A stretch of 64,000 bases of DNA, from the NCBI GenBank assembly GCA_023441805.1, contig JAEZNO010000019.1, positions 32,370 to 96,369 on the forward strand. Direction: 5' to 3'. This document shows, piece after piece, positions 39,782 to 48,283 of this stretch (the first letter of the stretch is position 1; every line of letters begins with the position of its first letter). The stretch is from Bacteroidota bacterium. GTDB lineage: Bacteria; Bacteroidota; Bacteroidia; Bacteroidales; Lentimicrobiaceae. The position numbers and the translations under genes are program-made. The notes below the pieces were generated by a model. The model saw only the letters and a list, made by a program, of their open reading frames with translations, ran no database searches and was not told the origin of the DNA.

Positions 39782-40762
39782 TTAATCATTAAATGTTCCA
39801 TAAATAGTTGGCAGTTCTATCCAATCATTAAATGTACCATTTACAAAATCAGCACGTAATCTGATTAATCCCGGAACACCTTTACGCATCTTTAGCAAAT
39901 GACAAGCAACAAGGTTTTCCGTGGTATAGCCTTTTGGTCCATAGGCATCAATACCTAATAAAGCAGGCTGATAACAAGTTAGTACCACATCAACTGCATG
40001 GTATAATTGTTTTGAACCATGAATGTCTGTTTTTGTAGGATAATGTAATACTGGAGAAGTAAATCTTCTGGGATCTTCAATCTTATCATTAAATTGCCCT
40101 AACATGATAGTAAGACACCCCAAATCTTTACGAACTTTCATAAATATCTTCCCAAGCTCAGCTATTAGTTCCACTTCACTCTGTTCATCTGAATATTCAG
40201 TTAACAGTGTGTGGTCCATCGTAATAATCAGCTTATGATCCGGGAATTTTCTTTGAAAGTCATAAATAGTCTTCATCACGTCATACTTAGTTCCAGCTTT
40301 TTCTACATAATAGATTGGTCTTTCTGCTATTCCCCTAAGTTCATTTTTAATTAGGTCAAAGCTGGTGTTATCCAGGGCAGTAAAACAGGACAAAATATCT
40401 TCATACTTAATTCTTGTACGTCCTACCAATGCCCTGACAGTCTCATCTACAGCAGACATTTCCCACCCGAAATGAAGGATTTTGAAATTATCCTGCAAGT
40501 GCGCATTCAATTCTGAAGTGAAAGCATCTTCAAGCATGGTAAGCATATATGACTTACCATGTCCTGATGGACCGGCAATAAGTATATTATTGCCAAACCT
40601 AAAGCCGCCTAACAAAGCTTTATTCAATGCTTTCCACGGGGTCTTCAGAACAATATCACCACCATTGCGATTCTTATCAATTTCGCTAAAAGTTTCGTTG
40701 ACAATAGAAGCTTGTTGTCTAATCGGCAACGAACTCCCTATCTCCTGGTTTTTGAGCGGCAT
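39782..40762 (-). CDS. DnaB-like replicative helicase ATPase
   Basis: A 326-aa protein matching the C-terminal motor of DnaB: NILIAGPSGHGKS Walker A (64-71), LHFGWEMS (motif H1a-like, replacing the common FSLEM), LIITMDHT as Walker B (ending in Asp), and MLGQFND near 220. The N-terminal domain of bacterial DnaB is absent, as in many phage helicases. It starts 44 bases inside the upstream gene, which could encode its loader, and is three bases from the Sak4-like gene. It would unwind DNA ahead of the polymerase. Confidence 0.75.
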   Translation of the reverse strand: MPLKNQEIGSSLPIRQQASIVNETFSEIDKNRNGGDIVLKTPWKALNKALLGGFRFGNNILIAGPSGHGKSYMLTMLEDAFTSELNAHLQDNFKILHFGWEMSAVDETVRALVGRTRIKYEDILSCFTALDNTSFDLIKNELRGIAERPIYYVEKAGTKYDVMKTIYDFQRKFPDHKLIITMDHTLLTEYSDEQSEVELIAELGKIFMKVRKDLGCLTIMLGQFNDKIEDPRRFTSPVLHYPTKTDIHGSKQLYHAVDVVLTCYQPALLGIDAYGPKGYTTENLVACHLLKMRKGVPGLIRLRADFVNGTFNDWIELPTIYGTFND

Positions 40763-41285
40763 GCTTTAAAGATTTTTCAATGTGTTCCCACATTCTCGAT
40801 TCAACCCAATTATCAATTCTCATATTTGCAAGTCCGGTCTTCTTTGCATAATCAAGTGCTTTCATAGCACGCTCATGCACTTCGATTTTTTCACCAGTTA
40901 CCTTGTTATATAAAGAATAGAACTTATCAGGAGCAATTTTCTTAGTTGGAAACGGTTTCCCATCAATAGATCCGAAAGCAGGGTAAGCTTCATAAAATTC
41001 TTTGGCTTTCTCATAAGCATCAAACAGAAATCCCTTAGTGAATTTTTCAGTGACTATAAAGCCGTCTGAAAACCACTCACCATCCTGGTTGATGTTCATA
41101 ATAAAACCTCGATTCACTAAATTTTCTAACTCCTCTTTCTTCCATCCTGCCCCTTTTTCAGTGTAGCGATAAATCTCTGCATAGTTATCAGTATGGATCA
41201 GATAACAGAATAAGAATTGATTTGGGGTAATTTTCAATTCTATTAGCTTATCCATGTAACTCTTTATATCCTCCATCATAATCAA
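40719..41285 (-). CDS. Replication-module protein, possible winged-helix helicase partner
   Basis: A 188-aa protein. The first ~70 residues look like a small helical or winged-helix domain (ITPNQFLFCYLI, then GWKKEELENLVNRGFI), and the C-terminal half is helical and basic. It overlaps the DnaB-like helicase by 44 bases, the usual place for a loader or origin-binding partner in phage operons. No motif proves this. ATG at 41285 or 41279/41276 are all possible starts. Confidence 0.5.
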   Translation of the reverse strand: MIMMEDIKSYMDKLIELKITPNQFLFCYLIHTDNYAEIYRYTEKGAGWKKEELENLVNRGFIMNINQDGEWFSDGFIVTEKFTKGFLFDAYEKAKEFYEAYPAFGSIDGKPFPTKKIAPDKFYSLYNKVTGEKIEVHERAMKALDYAKKTGLANMRIDNWVESRMWEHIEKSLKHAAQKPGDREFVAD

Positions 41286-41314
41286 TCGGTGTTTCAGAGA
41301 TTTATCAATCGATT

Positions 41315-42559
41315 TTATTTAAAGAGTTCAATCTTATACTTTACCGCCTGACGAGTAGCTGAACCGTTCTTTTGACCTATCTGGTCAATAGATTCAATCC
41401 ACATTGGCTGCATTCCGACAGTTCGTTTTTGCACCCAATTCTCCTCTTGTGTGTTTTTCATATAGATGTTCACAATTATCGCATCTTTACCTTCTGCAAA
41501 TCTTATAGCCCTTCCAACCCTTTGAATAGATTGACGGGAAGATCCGGTACCTGAAGCAATAACTGCCATCTCTATGTCCGGTAAATCGATACCTTCATCG
41601 TACATCCTGGCTGTACTGATGAGCTTAATTTTTCCATCAGGATTTGAAAATTCATCCAATAGTTCCTGACGGAGCTTAAGCGGAGTTTTAGTATGCAATG
41701 CCACGCATCCGGGAATAGTATCTGCTATGGCATTAGCAAACTCTGTGGTTTCGCTAAAAATGATTGATTTAGTCTTAAATTTCTCGAATATCTGTTTGAT
41801 TACTGGAAGTTTGGCAGGATTTTCTATCAAGAGCTGTTTCCTTTTCTGCATTACACGTAGAAAGTTAACTGCATTTTTACGTACATCATTCTTGGCTACA
41901 TTTATTTCTTTTGCAAAGACATCAGCTATAGCATCATTCTGTGCGCATTGTAAAGCCAAGTCGAAATCATATCCAAACCATTGAAAGTAGTAATTATACT
42001 TTTTATCAATGTTGGAATAAGTGATCCAATCAGGAATATTAGTATTTATTCCAAGGTTATAAATTGTGAAATCGGATACATACCCTTTCTTTTTTGCCTC
42101 ACGAAGTTTCATTTCAAAGATTACAGGAGCCTTTTGGGCAAGAATTTCATGTTTTCCATCACTCCTTGCAAAAGTTGCCGTTAACCCCAGAATAAAATTG
42201 TAGCTAACCATATTGAAGATATTAGCAAATGTGGGTGCAGCATACCTGTGTATTTCATCGAGTACCAAGAGATTAACATAATATCTTTTCCTGATTACTG
42301 TATTAATTACTTCGACAGTAGTATTTAAAAGCCCGAATTGTCTGATGTTTGCTTCCCATTGACATTTTAATGCTCTGGTCGGAACAACAATCATTGTGGT
42401 ACGTTCAGGATGCCTCTCATTCTGAGAACGAATGAGAAGCACCCCCACGAATGACTTTCCAAATCCTGTCGGAGCCATACAAGTACCTTTAAAATGATTC
42501 TCGAGCCACTTATTTACTATCTGTTTCTGCTGCAATAGCTTTTCTTCGTTGAGTCTCAT
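41315..42559 (-). CDS. SF2 DNA/RNA helicase (XPB/RAD25-like)
   Basis: A 414-aa protein from the ATG at 42559 (MRLNEEKLL); the frame is open to 42646, but the later start gives a conventional N-terminus and a shorter overlap (50 bases) with the upstream gene. Motifs in order: APTGFGKS (29-36), VVPTRALKCQW, DEIH (101-104), GLTATFAR, IIFSETTEFA, and QRVGRAIRF. The DEIH box and compact length resemble phage RAD25-like helicases. In phages such proteins help recombination-dependent replication, branch migration or transcription. Confidence 0.75.
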   Translation of the reverse strand: MRLNEEKLLQQKQIVNKWLENHFKGTCMAPTGFGKSFVGVLLIRSQNERHPERTTMIVVPTRALKCQWEANIRQFGLLNTTVEVINTVIRKRYYVNLLVLDEIHRYAAPTFANIFNMVSYNFILGLTATFARSDGKHEILAQKAPVIFEMKLREAKKKGYVSDFTIYNLGINTNIPDWITYSNIDKKYNYYFQWFGYDFDLALQCAQNDAIADVFAKEINVAKNDVRKNAVNFLRVMQKRKQLLIENPAKLPVIKQIFEKFKTKSIIFSETTEFANAIADTIPGCVALHTKTPLKLRQELLDEFSNPDGKIKLISTARMYDEGIDLPDIEMAVIASGTGSSRQSIQRVGRAIRFAEGKDAIIVNIYMKNTQEENWVQKRTVGMQPMWIESIDQIGQKNGSATRQAVKYKIELFK

Positions 42560-42836
42560 AGTGAATGATAGCGGATAAGATGACCCTATTAGAGATTCTT
42601 GAATAAGAATTTCCGGGTGTAGTATCTTCCACGATATAATTGTCACCAGATTTGGTGACTTTTATACCACGATAAATTATAACCTTTGTATTGCCTATGT
42701 TTAAAGGAGCTGAAGCCTGAGCAAGAGTTTTATAAACAAGCTCACAAAGTTTCGGCAGGGGCAAATTCTCGTAATTTTTTCTTAACGTATCCATGAAATC
42801 TGCGATGTTTTTCCATGAACCCGATGGCGGGTTCAT
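42510..42836 (-). CDS. Small early phage protein, unknown function
   Basis: A 108-aa protein overlapping both neighbours (95 bases with the DUF932-like gene, 50 with the helicase). ATG at 42794 (MDTLRKNYEN) is an alternative start that reduces the first overlap. The C-terminal part has a beta-turn-beta pattern (NTKVIIYRGIKV, NYIVEDTT) before a basic helix (ETQRRKAIAA). No known motif. Confidence 0.45.
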   Translation of the reverse strand: MNPPSGSWKNIADFMDTLRKNYENLPLPKLCELVYKTLAQASAPLNIGNTKVIIYRGIKVTKSGDNYIVEDTTPGNSYSRISNRVILSAIIHYETQRRKAIAAETDSK

Positions 42837-43488
42837 TTTTATAACTCTCGGTTACACAGTTATAAAAGTCCCACATACTTTTCCCTTTGACAAACCTCTT
42901 GTTTTCTTCGAACAGCTTGAAATTAGCATTGCTGATGAATTCCTTCTGAACCAGAGCAATCTGTCGGTATGTGAGTAACTCTTCCGACACTACCATTTCT
43001 CCGATAAGCTCATACACTATTTCAGGGCTAATCTTGAAATCACGCATTTGCTTCATCTCTTTTTGAGCCTTATCGTAGTTCTCTCTCACCTTAAGAACAG
43101 CATCAGAAATAAGATAATACAAGTCTTCCTTGATTCGACCGGTATGTTTACGAATAGATTGAAATTCGCTATTAATCATACCATTGATACAAACATTGAC
43201 AACTGCACCAGTGGCTATGGCAAATCGTCTGGATTTATCATAACTGTTATATCCCCCAAGCATCATTGATAGATCTGAGTCATTTGAAGCAATCATGTAT
43301 AAAAATGACATCTGCTTCCCAAGACGACCGACACGGTATATTTTCTTTGTTATCACGTGATTATTGGCAGAAAGTATTGTGTCCAGAGTATCAATAATTA
43401 GCTTATTAGGTATTGATACATAAGTATCAGTGCTATCAGGCACAGGAATATTTATAAGTTCTTCCTCTGAAATTTCGTGTGATACCAT
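42742..43488 (-). CDS. DUF932-like phage/plasmid protein
   Basis: A 248-aa protein. The pattern FAIATGAVVNVCINGMI and the C-terminal SMWDFYNCVTESYKNEP match the general layout of DUF932 proteins (a core with VCxNG, and a closing W..YNxVTE helix), which are common in phages and conjugative elements and tied to DNA replication or repair without a settled function. The stop is two bases from the next gene, so it is part of the same operon. Confidence 0.6.
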   Translation of the reverse strand: MVSHEISEEELINIPVPDSTDTYVSIPNKLIIDTLDTILSANNHVITKKIYRVGRLGKQMSFLYMIASNDSDLSMMLGGYNSYDKSRRFAIATGAVVNVCINGMINSEFQSIRKHTGRIKEDLYYLISDAVLKVRENYDKAQKEMKQMRDFKISPEIVYELIGEMVVSEELLTYRQIALVQKEFISNANFKLFEENKRFVKGKSMWDFYNCVTESYKNEPAIGFMEKHRRFHGYVKKKLREFAPAETL

Positions 43489-43489
43489 T

Positions 43490-43672
43490 TTATTGAGTTG
43501 TTTTTAAATCCCAGTCGATCAGTTCTTCCTCGGTTATAACTCGTGCTTGTCTGAGGTTTGCTTTATGAACTTCCCAGGATTCTTTCAATTTAGATTCTGA
43601 TTCACCTTCATGGTCTTCCATGAAAGCTTTAATTATCCGTCGCTTCTTTTGGCAATGGTTGTTGCTGCACAT
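43490..43672 (-). CDS. Small charged early protein
   Basis: A 60-aa frame beginning MCSNNHCQKK; an internal ATG at 43621 (MEDHEGESES) would give 43 residues and remove the overlap with the small gene upstream, leaving a 7-base gap. It is highly charged and helical with no motif. The stop is one base before the DUF932-like start. Confidence 0.4.
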   Translation of the reverse strand: MCSNNHCQKKRRIIKAFMEDHEGESESKLKESWEVHKANLRQARVITEEELIDWDLKTTQ

Positions 43673-43796
43673 CGTTTGGATCTATTAAAATGAAGTACCT
43701 GTTACCTTTATAAGTAACTCGTTCTTCTACGAAATACTCCTTAAGATCAGTTTGCCTTTGAGCTTCCAAAAACAAAGGCACAGTCTGTTCCATCAT
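43629..43796 (-). CDS. Short overlooked ORF between kinase and charged protein
   Basis: A 55-codon frame reading MMEQTVPLFLEAQ, then YFVEERVTYKGNRYFILIDPNDV, with a natural beta-strand pattern in its middle (residues 21-42; YFVEER and YFILID are the key parts). It overlaps the end of the dNMP kinase by 50 bases and ends 7 bases before the ATG at 43621, giving regular operon spacing. Without it there is a gap in an otherwise gap-free stretch. Function unknown. Confidence 0.45.
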   Translation of the reverse strand: MMEQTVPLFLEAQRQTDLKEYFVEERVTYKGNRYFILIDPNDVQQQPLPKEATDN

Positions 43797-44562
43797 GATA
43801 AGCATGATTATGAGTTTTCTTTATGTTATGGATTTGCTCGTAAACAGGCTTAACTTTATTGATGAGATCCATTATAGTACCATCATTCTCAATGTAGTGC
43901 TCAAATTCGAAATTGTCGAGTGCTGTTTCTGAGCTATGGTTACTTATAGGAATCCCATGACGTTCTACACGTATTAGTATTCCATCCCGTTTAAGAATAG
44001 CTTCAGCTTCATTTGGAAATCTGACATCTGGAATAATCCAGTTTGGTAAGTTGCCAAATCGTTTTGATGAATCAAAACTAAGGGCATCTTCCAAAGTTGG
44101 TTTTACAACTTCTTTGATTTTGGTAGAGTAATTTCCAACAGTCAGGTCAGGATGCTCTTTATTCCTTTTTGTAAACGTTACTATCTCAGGAACATAATCA
44201 CTAAAGAGTGCATTTATCCAAACGTCTGGATGAATAAGTCTGCATACATCCGTTCCAAGACGCTGAAGCAATTCCCTTACAGTTAATCTGGATCCATTTT
44301 TATAAGCCCATTCCGTTGGTAATAAGGCTGATTTAACATTCTCATCTTCCAAATCTTCAACAGCGATACCGGTCATGAGACTTACACACTGCTTAAGCTT
44401 CCCGGCAAACCTTACAATTTCATAAAAATTAATTCGATCCTTTATGGATTTCCATGTATTATAAGATATGCCGACATTATGTCTCTCCCAGGCTAAGTAT
44501 TGGATAATACTTGCCACAGTATCCTTTCCAACACCTTTTTTTCCACTAATCCCGATTAACAT
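43747..44562 (-). CDS. Deoxynucleoside monophosphate kinase
   Basis: A 271-aa protein with P-loop GISGKKGVGKDT (4-15) at the very N-terminus, a lid/substrate region containing RELLQRLGTDVCR, and IPDVRFPNEAE, the signature of T4 gp1-type dNMP kinases. It phosphorylates dNMPs from host DNA breakdown to dNDPs for phage DNA synthesis. It overlaps the upstream small gene by 7 bases. Length is slightly above T4 gp1 (241 aa), with an extra loop at 130-150. Confidence 0.8.
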   Translation of the reverse strand: MLIGISGKKGVGKDTVASIIQYLAWERHNVGISYNTWKSIKDRINFYEIVRFAGKLKQCVSLMTGIAVEDLEDENVKSALLPTEWAYKNGSRLTVRELLQRLGTDVCRLIHPDVWINALFSDYVPEIVTFTKRNKEHPDLTVGNYSTKIKEVVKPTLEDALSFDSSKRFGNLPNWIIPDVRFPNEAEAILKRDGILIRVERHGIPISNHSSETALDNFEFEHYIENDGTIMDLINKVKPVYEQIHNIKKTHNHAYHDGTDCAFVFGSSKAN

Positions 44563-44777
44563 AATTTATATAAGTATAATTCTGATGCATATGCAGGTAT
44601 CCTACGATGATGATTTTCAATATATCTGATGTGAATGCGGTACTCCGTAATTTTATCAACTACTCCTTTGTGCAGCATACCAGTATCTCTGTACAGTGCA
44701 AACAAAACTGTATCTCCAACATTAATTGGTCTTTTTTCAAAATCAAGTGGTTGGAATTTTACTCGGAATTTTGACAT
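44556..44777 (-). CDS. Small SH3/KOW-like beta-barrel protein
   Basis: A 73-aa protein. The core VGDTVLFALYRDTG, then GVVDKITEYRIHIRYI resembles a small SH3-like or KOW barrel (strand-turn-strand with VGD at the start), and the end is Tyr/Leu-rich. It overlaps the dNMP kinase start by 7 bases. The function is unknown; such domains often modulate a partner enzyme. Confidence 0.5.
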   Translation of the reverse strand: MSKFRVKFQPLDFEKRPINVGDTVLFALYRDTGMLHKGVVDKITEYRIHIRYIENHHRRIPAYASELYLYKLC

Positions 44778-44832
44778 AGCATTTTAAAGTAAAATTCAGT
44801 CAATATCCTCTGATTCTGAACCTTAGCAGGAA

Positions 44833-45183
44833 CTATTTATTATTATTAGTTTTTTCATAGTCGTCGAATATTTCCTTTGCATAATAGAAGGTTTCAGAAT
44901 CAAGCTTAACTGATTTAGCAGTTCTTAAAGGAGATATGATAAATTTCGAATTGAAAACTTTAGAAGTATAGATGTTTTTAGGATTATGAGAATTATCATA
45001 AAAGTAACTCCTATAAAGACATCAACCTCCAATAAAATTATCCTTATCTCCACTTGAACGGTGAGTTATTTTAACTATACGTATTTCACCGTCATCATGT
45101 ATCATAAGTATATCGTTCAGATTAACTTTCTTTCTGAAACGATCCTTATGTTCAGCAGGAGCTTTGTATTCTTTGGTTTTCAT
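44833..45183 (-). pseudogene. Small gene interrupted by one in-frame TGA (broken or recoded)
   Basis: From ATG at 45183 the frame gives 53 residues ending DKDNFIGG at a TGA (45022-45024). The same frame then stays open for 62 codons, CLYRSYFYDN through TFYYAKEIFDDYEKTNNNK, until TAG at 44833. The second half has a balanced, protein-like composition and no ATG of its own early on, so the two halves look like one 115-residue protein split by TGA. If TGA were Trp, the junction would read IGGWCLYRS. The first half contains an SH3-like NDILMIHDDGEIRIVKI, echoing the neighbouring small barrel gene. No other phage gene here needs TGA readthrough. It overlaps the upstream gene by 32 bases. Confidence 0.55.
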
Positions 45184-45577
45184 TAACTTTATTATTAAGA
45201 ATTTGTACTGGATCCTCTCCTTCAAGAAATACAGCAGTATAGAAATCTGACAATTCCTTACCTTTAAGGATATAATGAGGTAATACTCTGGTTACGAGTT
45301 CATACCAGTGAACATGACTTCTTCTTTGAGCATTTTCAAAGTGAAGTGTGAAATAGCCGAAACCATATACACCTACATCCAATCCTACCAGATTAGGAAA
45401 TAAGTCCTTGTTAAGGAGAATGTCCTTTAGAATTGCTACATTCTTACGAGAAAAGGTGTCCCCTTCAAGTTTTACTTTTCCCACCGGTCGAAAACTCCGA
45501 CTTCCACTTTTAACAGTCCCGAAGGCACGGTAAGCTTGGCTGTTTCCTCCATTATACTCTTTAACTTTAACTTCCAT
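45152..45577 (-). CDS. Early phage protein after the DNA polymerase, unknown function
   Basis: The longest frame is 141 aa, but its first 35 codons overlap the end of the polymerase gene. A GTG at 45484, inside the polymerase stop region, would cut the overlap to 13 bases and give a 110-aa protein starting at VGKVKLEGDTF. The body is mixed alpha/beta with many aromatic residues (GVYGFGYFTLHF, HVHWYELV) and no known motif. Confidence 0.5.
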   Translation of the reverse strand: MEVKVKEYNGGNSQAYRAFGTVKSGSRSFRPVGKVKLEGDTFSRKNVAILKDILLNKDLFPNLVGLDVGVYGFGYFTLHFENAQRRSHVHWYELVTRVLPHYILKGKELSDFYTAVFLEGEDPVQILNNKVNENQRIQSSC

Positions 45578-47373
45578 GTTTCTGCGTAATCTTTTTTACA
45601 AATTGTATCAATTTCATCATGTACCGTAAGTACAATCTTTACCGGTAAATTTTCATCCTGAATAGCCTTTCTTACTCTGACTAAAGCAATCTTGATCATA
45701 TATGCACCAGTGCCTTGAATACGGGTATTCTTGCTTTTACGCTCGATACTACCCATATCTGTAGTTGCAAAACCACGCCATTCAGGGAATATCCTTTTTG
45801 CATAAGTCGGTTTCATCAGACGGATATACCCTTTCTTGCGTCCCATAGTAGCACTACGCTCAAGAGATGCTTTAATGTTAGGAAATGTGTTGAAGTATTT
45901 ATTTAGAAGTTCAGATGCTTCAAAAAGAGAAATATCCATTCTCTCTGATAAAGTATGTTCAGACATACCATAAGCCAATCCGAAATTCAGAGTCTTTACA
46001 AGGTCTCTTAATTTCTTGTGCTTTTTACACTTACATTTCTGTCTGGCAATGGTTAGTACACCGCCATCCTCAATTTCATGGAAATAAGCACAATCTTCAT
46101 CAGCAGCATCTTTCCAATCTTTACCAAATAATAGTTCAGCACAAACAGAATGAAGATCCTGACCATGCTGAAGTGCATTAAGCCATACAGGGTCTTTGGA
46201 ATCTTCAGCTATCAGTGTTAATTCCTGTGAAGAATAATCGCTATTAACAAATACGCAATCATCATAATTTGGAATAAAGCAATTACGATACTCATTTGTA
46301 GCAGGTATATTCTGCATGTTAGGATTACGGGAGCTTAAGCGTCCTGTTGAAACTATTGGAGTAAAGTGTGTCCGAATTCTTCCATCAGGATAAAGATGCT
46401 CCAGAAAATCATACCCGTAAGTTGTAGCTTTCTTAGTCCATTCTGAAAATTCCAGATAAGTAGCAATTAACTGACTCGTTTTTCTATAACATTCAAGTTC
46501 AGTAGCATCTACAGTACATAATAAAGGTGCTTCGACTTGAAGAACTTTAAGAACTTGTTTGGGTGAAGTCCATTGAATGTTTACTTTTCTCAAATCTTTG
46601 AAATCAGTAAACAGATCCCCCTGTATATACTTATGTTTAAATCTGTCGTATTTCTTATCAGAGAGGATTATTTTATCAAGTTCATTGTGTAATCGGGCAC
46701 GTTCTTCAGATGCTTTATCCGCTAAAGCTTTCCATGCATCCACATCTAACCGGATTCCTTCAAGCTCCATATCAGCCAGGACAAGAGCCATTTGAGATTC
46801 GATATTGAGTGTAGCAATCTGTTCTTCCTTTTCACGGGCTTTCATTACATCCTTTAGCGGTATCAGATACTTTACATCATCAGCCGCATAGATTATTTGC
46901 TGATCCGTGAACGGTCCGGTATGTCCTTCAAAAGTAGAACGGGTATCTTTTGACAGATAAGCTCCAAGATACTCTCCTACAATAACATTAAGCCCACGTA
47001 AATAATCCCTCTTACCCATATTTAAGGCGAGATCCGCTACTTCTACATCAAATACATTGTTCAGTGTAATTCCTTTTTGCTTAAAGAATTTATAGTCAAA
47101 GCCGGCATTGGCTAAGATTTTCAGTTTCTTATAAGATTCAAGGAATGGAACAATACGCTTTAAATCTGCGGTTCGGGCATCAATGACAAATTGATTTTCA
47201 TAATCTCCAACTGAAACTATCAGCATGGTGTCCTTAAATGGATTCAAACCGGTATCTTCAGTATCCAGTCCAAATTCATCCACAGAACGCAAATAATCCA
47301 CCACATCGTCCATTGTACATGAACTGATGTGGGGAGTTGTAAATAATTTATGATAATCGACAAAATAGACCAT
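45472..47373 (-). CDS. Family A DNA polymerase with 3'-5' exonuclease
   Basis: A 633-aa protein. Exonuclease domain: Exo I GLDTEDTGL (Asp37, Glu39), NAGFDYKFF (Exo II) and YAADDVKYL (Exo III). Polymerase domain: motif A SDYSSQEL (Asp379), motif B KTLNFGLAYG (460-469) and motif C VHDE (His585-Asp586-Glu587). The set is complete, so both proofreading and synthesis should work. It lacks a 5'-3' exonuclease domain and is slightly shorter than T7 gp5 (704 aa). It is the replicative polymerase of the phage, coupled to the small upstream gene with one base between stop and start. Confidence 0.92.
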   Translation of the reverse strand: MVYFVDYHKLFTTPHISSCTMDDVVDYLRSVDEFGLDTEDTGLNPFKDTMLIVSVGDYENQFVIDARTADLKRIVPFLESYKKLKILANAGFDYKFFKQKGITLNNVFDVEVADLALNMGKRDYLRGLNVIVGEYLGAYLSKDTRSTFEGHTGPFTDQQIIYAADDVKYLIPLKDVMKAREKEEQIATLNIESQMALVLADMELEGIRLDVDAWKALADKASEERARLHNELDKIILSDKKYDRFKHKYIQGDLFTDFKDLRKVNIQWTSPKQVLKVLQVEAPLLCTVDATELECYRKTSQLIATYLEFSEWTKKATTYGYDFLEHLYPDGRIRTHFTPIVSTGRLSSRNPNMQNIPATNEYRNCFIPNYDDCVFVNSDYSSQELTLIAEDSKDPVWLNALQHGQDLHSVCAELLFGKDWKDAADEDCAYFHEIEDGGVLTIARQKCKCKKHKKLRDLVKTLNFGLAYGMSEHTLSERMDISLFEASELLNKYFNTFPNIKASLERSATMGRKKGYIRLMKPTYAKRIFPEWRGFATTDMGSIERKSKNTRIQGTGAYMIKIALVRVRKAIQDENLPVKIVLTVHDEIDTICKKDYAETWKLKLKSIMEETAKLTVPSGLLKVEVGVFDRWEK

Positions 47374-47374
47374 A

Positions 47375-47689
47375 TTAATCGATGTAGCAGGATTTTAAGA
47401 TTTGGAATTTGTCAGGAGAAGTGGCTGCTAATGATTTAAGAACGATTCCACGCTTTGAAGCTTCTTCTACAAGTTGCCTCATTTTCAGCTCAAAAACTTC
47501 ACAAACATGCATCCTGTGTATAGCTTCATTATTATTATTCATATAACCTCTTTCGGCAGTCCAAAGAGCTTTTTGTAAGTGCTCATCAGACATTTGATCC
47601 ATAGCTATTGGACCCTCTTTAGATAACCAGATTGGTTGTTGGTTATCAATCTTTTCCTCTTTAATAACTGAAATTCTCTTTGTTGTCAT
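47375..47689 (-). CDS. Small early protein upstream of DNA polymerase
   Basis: A 104-aa helical protein (MTTKRISVIKEE start) with a long central helix (DEHLQKALWTAERGYMNN, then FELKMRQLVEEASKRG). One base separates its stop from the polymerase start, so the two are coupled. It has no motif; an accessory role for the polymerase is a guess from position. Confidence 0.5.
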   Translation of the reverse strand: MTTKRISVIKEEKIDNQQPIWLSKEGPIAMDQMSDEHLQKALWTAERGYMNNNNEAIHRMHVCEVFELKMRQLVEEASKRGIVLKSLAATSPDKFQILKSCYID

Positions 47690-47695
47690 AGCAAC

Positions 47696-48181
47696 TTAAA
47701 AATTTAACTTTACTTTTTCCAATTCTTGATTTACTATTTCTTTTTCCGGAGCAATCACTTCGATTCGGGGATGTACAGCATCAGGCAGTAATCGCTTGCC
47801 TTCTTTCTGAAAAGCAGTTCTGACTTTAGACTCCCAATCGGATTTTGTATTATCTCCGAAAACCACGCAGTTATAGTAATTTATAGTATAGCCTTTCTCA
47901 GTGGTATAAGGCTCTACTTCTCTTTGAACCACTCTACCTGTTACCAAATCTCCTTCTTTGCAGTCGAAATGAATATCAGGTCTATGTGAAGAAGTATAAC
48001 CTTCACGGTATTGATTAATATGACCTACGGGCGATGAAACCCTGGCATATCTAATCTCTCCCGTTTCTGGATTCGTTATTTCAAGGAACTCATAATTCCG
48101 GAAGAATAACCGGGTATATTCCTTTCCATTTTTGTCAGTACCCTTTATACAGGAAATACATTCAATAATTGAAGGAGCCAC
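47696..48181 (-). CDS. First gene of the polymerase operon, unknown function
   Basis: A 161-aa frame with GTG as the only reasonable start. It is beta-rich (EYTRLFFRNYEFLEI, then GYTINYYNCVVFGD) and could be an OB-like or single-strand-binding fold, but no motif is decisive. The -7 box TATCTTTG (48188-48181) directly abuts the GTG, so a transcript from it would begin at or inside the coding region; either the mRNA is leaderless with a later start or another promoter is used. Confidence 0.5.
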   Translation of the reverse strand: MAPSIIECISCIKGTDKNGKEYTRLFFRNYEFLEITNPETGEIRYARVSSPVGHINQYREGYTSSHRPDIHFDCKEGDLVTGRVVQREVEPYTTEKGYTINYYNCVVFGDNTKSDWESKVRTAFQKEGKRLLPDAVHPRIEVIAPEKEIVNQELEKVKLNF

Positions 48182-48205
48182 AAAGATAAAATATTATTCT
48201 GTTTA
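48181..48205 (-). promoter_or_regulatory. Promoter-like element of the polymerase operon
   Basis: On the minus strand TTTAAACAGAATAATATTT is followed by TATCTTTG, an exact TAnnTTTG. The TTTAAACAGAATAA part is shared with the element at 51361-51374. The box touches the annotated GTG start, which is unusual. Confidence 0.45.
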
Positions 48206-48220
48206 AAACACGTTAAGCAA

Positions 48221-48256
48221 TAAAAAAACAGCATTATAAAAAATATAATGCTGTTT
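48221..48256 (-). terminator. Strong terminator upstream of the polymerase operon
   Basis: AAACAGCATTATA (48226-48238) pairs perfectly over 13 bp with TATAATGCTGTTT (48244-48256) around AAAAA. On the minus strand the stem continues into a T run. It insulates the polymerase operon from the structured RNA and winged-helix operon upstream. Confidence 0.8.
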
Positions 48257-48283
48257 ATGATAAAAATTATTAAAACCTAAAAA

